Shown: one piece after another, positions 22,231 through 24,139 of the stretch | How the letters are laid out: each line of letters begins with the position of its first letter | How positions within the stretch are numbered: the stretch's first letter is position 1 | Assembly (NCBI GenBank): GCA_002427365.1 | Contig: DIQT01000004.1 | Span: 1-24,139 of the forward strand | Source of the DNA: Caryophanales bacterium UBA5455 | GTDB lineage: Bacteria; Bacillota_I; Bacilli_A; RFN20; CAG-826 | Length of the DNA stretch: 24,139 nucleotides | Direction of reading: 5' to 3' | Made by a program: the position numbers and the translations under genes | Notes under the pieces: generated by a model | What the model was told of the DNA's origin: nothing | Database searches by the model: none | Seen by the model: the letters and a program-made list of their open reading frames with translations, nothing else

Positions 22231-23598
22231 ATGTTAATTAATGAAATTGTTGAGAACCAACGGGCTTATTTTATTAGCGGGATTACTTTGTTCTTTGAAC
22301 ACCGGCTTGATGCACTTGATAAATTAGAAGAAACAATTAGAAAGCACGAAAAGGAAATTCTTGCCGCACTTAAAGCCGATTTAGGAAAAAGCGAACAAGA
22401 AGCCTATATGACCGAACTTGGTTTAGTTTATAGCTCGTTAAAGTATACAAAAAAACATTTACGGAAATGGTCGAAACCAAAAAGAGTAAAAACGCCATTA
22501 GTTAATTTCCGGGGTAAGTCATGGCGGCTTCCTTCGCCATATGGCAATGTTTTAATTATGAGCCCTTGGAATTATCCAATTTTATTAACACTTGATCCAT
22601 TAATTGGCGCGCTTGCGGCGGGGAATACCGTTTTAGTTAAACCAGGAAGCTATAGTGAAAATGTTTCTAATGTTTTGGCAAAAATTATTGCGGAAGCTTT
22701 TCCACCGGAATATGTAACCGTCGTGCTAGGTGGAAGAAAAGAAAATACGGAATTACTTGATACAAAGTTCGATTATATTTTCTTTACGGGTTCCCCCGCA
22801 GTTGGAAAAATCGTTCAAGCCAAAGCAAGCGTTCATTTAACACCAATTTCATTAGAGTTAGGTGGAAAATCGCCAGCGATTGTTGATGAAACCGCAAAGA
22901 TTAATTTAGCGGCGCGTCGGCTTGTGTTTGGTAAATACACCAACGTTGGCCAAACATGTATTGCGCCTGATTATGTTTTAGTTCATGACGCCGTATATGA
23001 AAAGTTTATTGCCGCGGTTAAAAATGAAATCGTTACACAATTTGGTAGCGACCCATTATTAAATAAGGATTATGGAAAAATTATTAACGAACACCATTTT
23101 GATCGGTTACTTGGGCTAATTAATGAAGAAAAACTCGTCCATGGTGGGGAATCAAACCGGGAAACACTCCAAATTGCCCCAACGGTATTAAAAGATGTAA
23201 CACTTGATGATGCGGTTATGGGCGAAGAAATATTTGGCCCGATAATGCCGATTATTAAATATCATAACGATGAAGAATTAGAACCAATTATCCTTCATAA
23301 CCCCACTCCGTTAGCGTTTTACATCTTTTCGGAACGAGATGAATTTATTGAACATATGCATAATAAGATTTCCTTTGGTGGTGGCTCCGTTAACGATACA
23401 CTTCAACATATCGCTAGTCACTATATGCCTTTTGGTGGCGTTGGTAATTCGGGGATGGGTTCTTATCACGGTAAATGGAGTTTTGATACATTCACACACT
23501 ATAAGAGCATTTATCAAAAGAAAGCTAAACCCGACTTATCAATGCGCTATCAACCGTATAGTGAAAAAAACTATAAACGCATTCGTAAATTTTTATAA
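22231..23598 (+). CDS. NAD(P)-dependent aldehyde dehydrogenase, class 3 type
   Basis: Oxidises an aldehyde to the acid; the substrate is unknown. I start at ATG 22231, which follows AGGAGG (22218-22223) by seven bases and gives 455 residues, the class 3 (ALDH3/YwdH-like) length; the frame extends upstream to 22156 without any ribosome binding site. Marks: IMSPWNYPILL (109-119, N114), VLVKPGSYSEN (134-144), FFTGSPAVG (184-192), catalytic base E209 in SLELGGKSPA, nucleophile C243 in NVGQTCIAPDY, EEIFGPIMPI, and PFGGVGNSGMGSYHGKWSFD near the end. Not CoA-acylating, judging from the LELGGKSP and GQTC motifs. It diverges from the opp operon and appears to be monocistronic. Confidence 0.95.
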   Translation: MLINEIVENQRAYFISGITLFFEHRLDALDKLEETIRKHEKEILAALKADLGKSEQEAYMTELGLVYSSLKYTKKHLRKWSKPKRVKTPLVNFRGKSWRLPSPYGNVLIMSPWNYPILLTLDPLIGALAAGNTVLVKPGSYSENVSNVLAKIIAEAFPPEYVTVVLGGRKENTELLDTKFDYIFFTGSPAVGKIVQAKASVHLTPISLELGGKSPAIVDETAKINLAARRLVFGKYTNVGQTCIAPDYVLVHDAVYEKFIAAVKNEIVTQFGSDPLLNKDYGKIINEHHFDRLLGLINEEKLVHGGESNRETLQIAPTVLKDVTLDDAVMGEEIFGPIMPIIKYHNDEELEPIILHNPTPLAFYIFSERDEFIEHMHNKISFGGGSVNDTLQHIASHYMPFGGVGNSGMGSYHGKWSFDTFTHYKSIYQKKAKPDLSMRYQPYSEKNYKRIRKFL

Positions 23599-23608
23599 TA
23601 TAAATACT

Positions 23609-23633
23609 TCCGCTAATCATTTATTAAAGCGGA
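23609..23633. other. Short hairpin after the aldehyde dehydrogenase gene
   Basis: TCCGCT, 13-base loop, AGCGGA. It stands 10 bases after the stop codon but no T-run follows, so it is at best a weak terminator or mRNA 3'-end structure. Confidence 0.3.
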
Positions 23634-23649
23634 TATCCTAATTCCATTG

Positions 23650-23655
23650 TATAAT
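23650..23655 (+). promoter_or_regulatory. -10 box close to the last gene's start codon
   Basis: Perfect TATAAT ending eight bases before ATG 23663. The usual distance from -10 to transcript start would place the start at or next to the A of the ATG. Confidence 0.4.
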
Positions 23656-23662
23656 TAAAGAT

Positions 23663-24139
23663 ATGAAAAAAGTAAAAAAGCATTGGCGCTATATAAAAAA
23701 CTTTGTCCGGGGCACGCCACGTGTTTTAAAGTATAAATTTTTTAAAATTATTCCTCCCGATGATCAAATAGGTAAAATAAAAGATATTACCTTAGAGGAT
23801 AGTAGTGCATATATTAAAAAGAAACTTGTAAGTAATGAACCATTTGCGATGGTGCGCTTTGGCGGAAGTGAAATTAGTGCGCTCAACAATTATGAAAAAA
23901 TTAAATTAGGGTTTAAAAACGGGTATAAGAAAAAAGTTAAATATGCGATGAAAAATAATGCAGGATTTTTTCCTGCTACTGATGAGCAACTAAACTTTTA
24001 TGGTGACTATATGAAAAAGGCGTTAATGGACACTGATACATTAGCAATTAGTGGTCTTCATATGGAAAATTATTTCTTTGAAATGTATACACCACTTGCC
24101 ACCCCAATTCAAAACTGGGCGCTTGATCCCCTTCTTGGG
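23663..24139 (+). CDS. GT-D/DUF1792-like glycosyltransferase, partial (runs off window end)
   Basis: 159 codons from ATG 23663 to the window edge without a stop. The N-terminus is very basic (MKKVKKHWRYIKNFVRG). Residues 62-71, AMVRFGGSEI, resemble the RFGDGE/RFGGxE motif of DUF1792-type (GT-D fold) glycosyltransferases, and NNAGFFPATDEQLNFYGDYM (98-117) is a second block I associate with that family, often found in surface polysaccharide clusters. The Glu of the motif is present but the usual preceding Asp is Gly. There is no clear ribosome binding site. Identity is tentative since the C-terminal half is not visible. Confidence 0.6.
   Translation, partial: MKKVKKHWRYIKNFVRGTPRVLKYKFFKIIPPDDQIGKIKDITLEDSSAYIKKKLVSNEPFAMVRFGGSEISALNNYEKIKLGFKNGYKKKVKYAMKNNAGFFPATDEQLNFYGDYMKKALMDTDTLAISGLHMENYFFEMYTPLATPIQNWALDPLLG

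Overview
The window is AT-rich, gene-dense DNA from a bacterium that I place in the Bacillota/Mollicutes sphere, most likely an uncultured Acholeplasma-, Izemoplasma- or RF39-like lineage. The evidence is Gram-positive style ribosome binding sites (AGGAGG or AAGGAG), a lipoprotein-type peptide-binding protein, a CcpA-type cre site, and Opp transporter proteins swollen by insertions as in Mollicutes. Tryptophan is always TGG. Two of the 21 complete genes end in TGA (atpC, tcdA), so the standard code appears to be used rather than the Mycoplasma code. The taxonomic placement is inference.

Layout. Positions 1-1444 (minus): a partial glycerophosphodiester phosphodiesterase behind a purine nucleoside phosphorylase. 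Positions 1445-1577: divergent promoter region with a perfect palindrome. Positions 1578-2789 (plus): glyA. Positions 2875-9937 (plus): a complete F1Fo ATP synthase operon in the order atpI-B-E-F-H-A-G-D-C. Positions 9976-11187: a pyrophosphate-type phosphofructokinase with its own extended -10 promoter, closed by a two-way terminator. Positions 11239-12487 (minus): tcdA and a GNAT acetyltransferase. Positions 12673-21666 (minus): an oligopeptide transporter operon oppA-B-C-D-F plus a small DUF3899 membrane protein, with a 10-bp hairpin between oppA and oppB and a terminator at the end. Positions 21667-22230: regulatory region with the oppA promoter, a 5'-end leader hairpin and a cre site. Positions 22231-23598 (plus): a class 3 type aldehyde dehydrogenase. 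From 23663: the start of a GT-D/DUF1792-like glycosyltransferase that runs off the window.

How it fits together. This looks like a fermentative cell that imports peptides, salvages purines and glycerol phosphate, and runs glycolysis with a PPi-dependent PFK. The ATP synthase rotor subunit carries Glu38 and Glu71 plus Thr72, Thr73 and Tyr76. These sit at the positions of the sodium-binding residues Q32/E65/S66/T67/Y70 of Ilyobacter, with Q replaced by E as in the Fusobacterium two-carboxylate rotor. The enzyme is therefore probably sodium-coupled and may run as an ATP-driven Na+ pump.

The most unusual protein features are in the Opp system. OppD has about 390 extra residues between its Q-loop and signature motif. 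OppF has about 105 extra residues before its Q-loop. OppC has about 180 extra extracytoplasmic residues. The C-terminal cysteines that bind an Fe-S cluster in many OppD/DppD proteins are all replaced. I saw no tRNA, rRNA, CRISPR array, insertion sequence or prophage gene.
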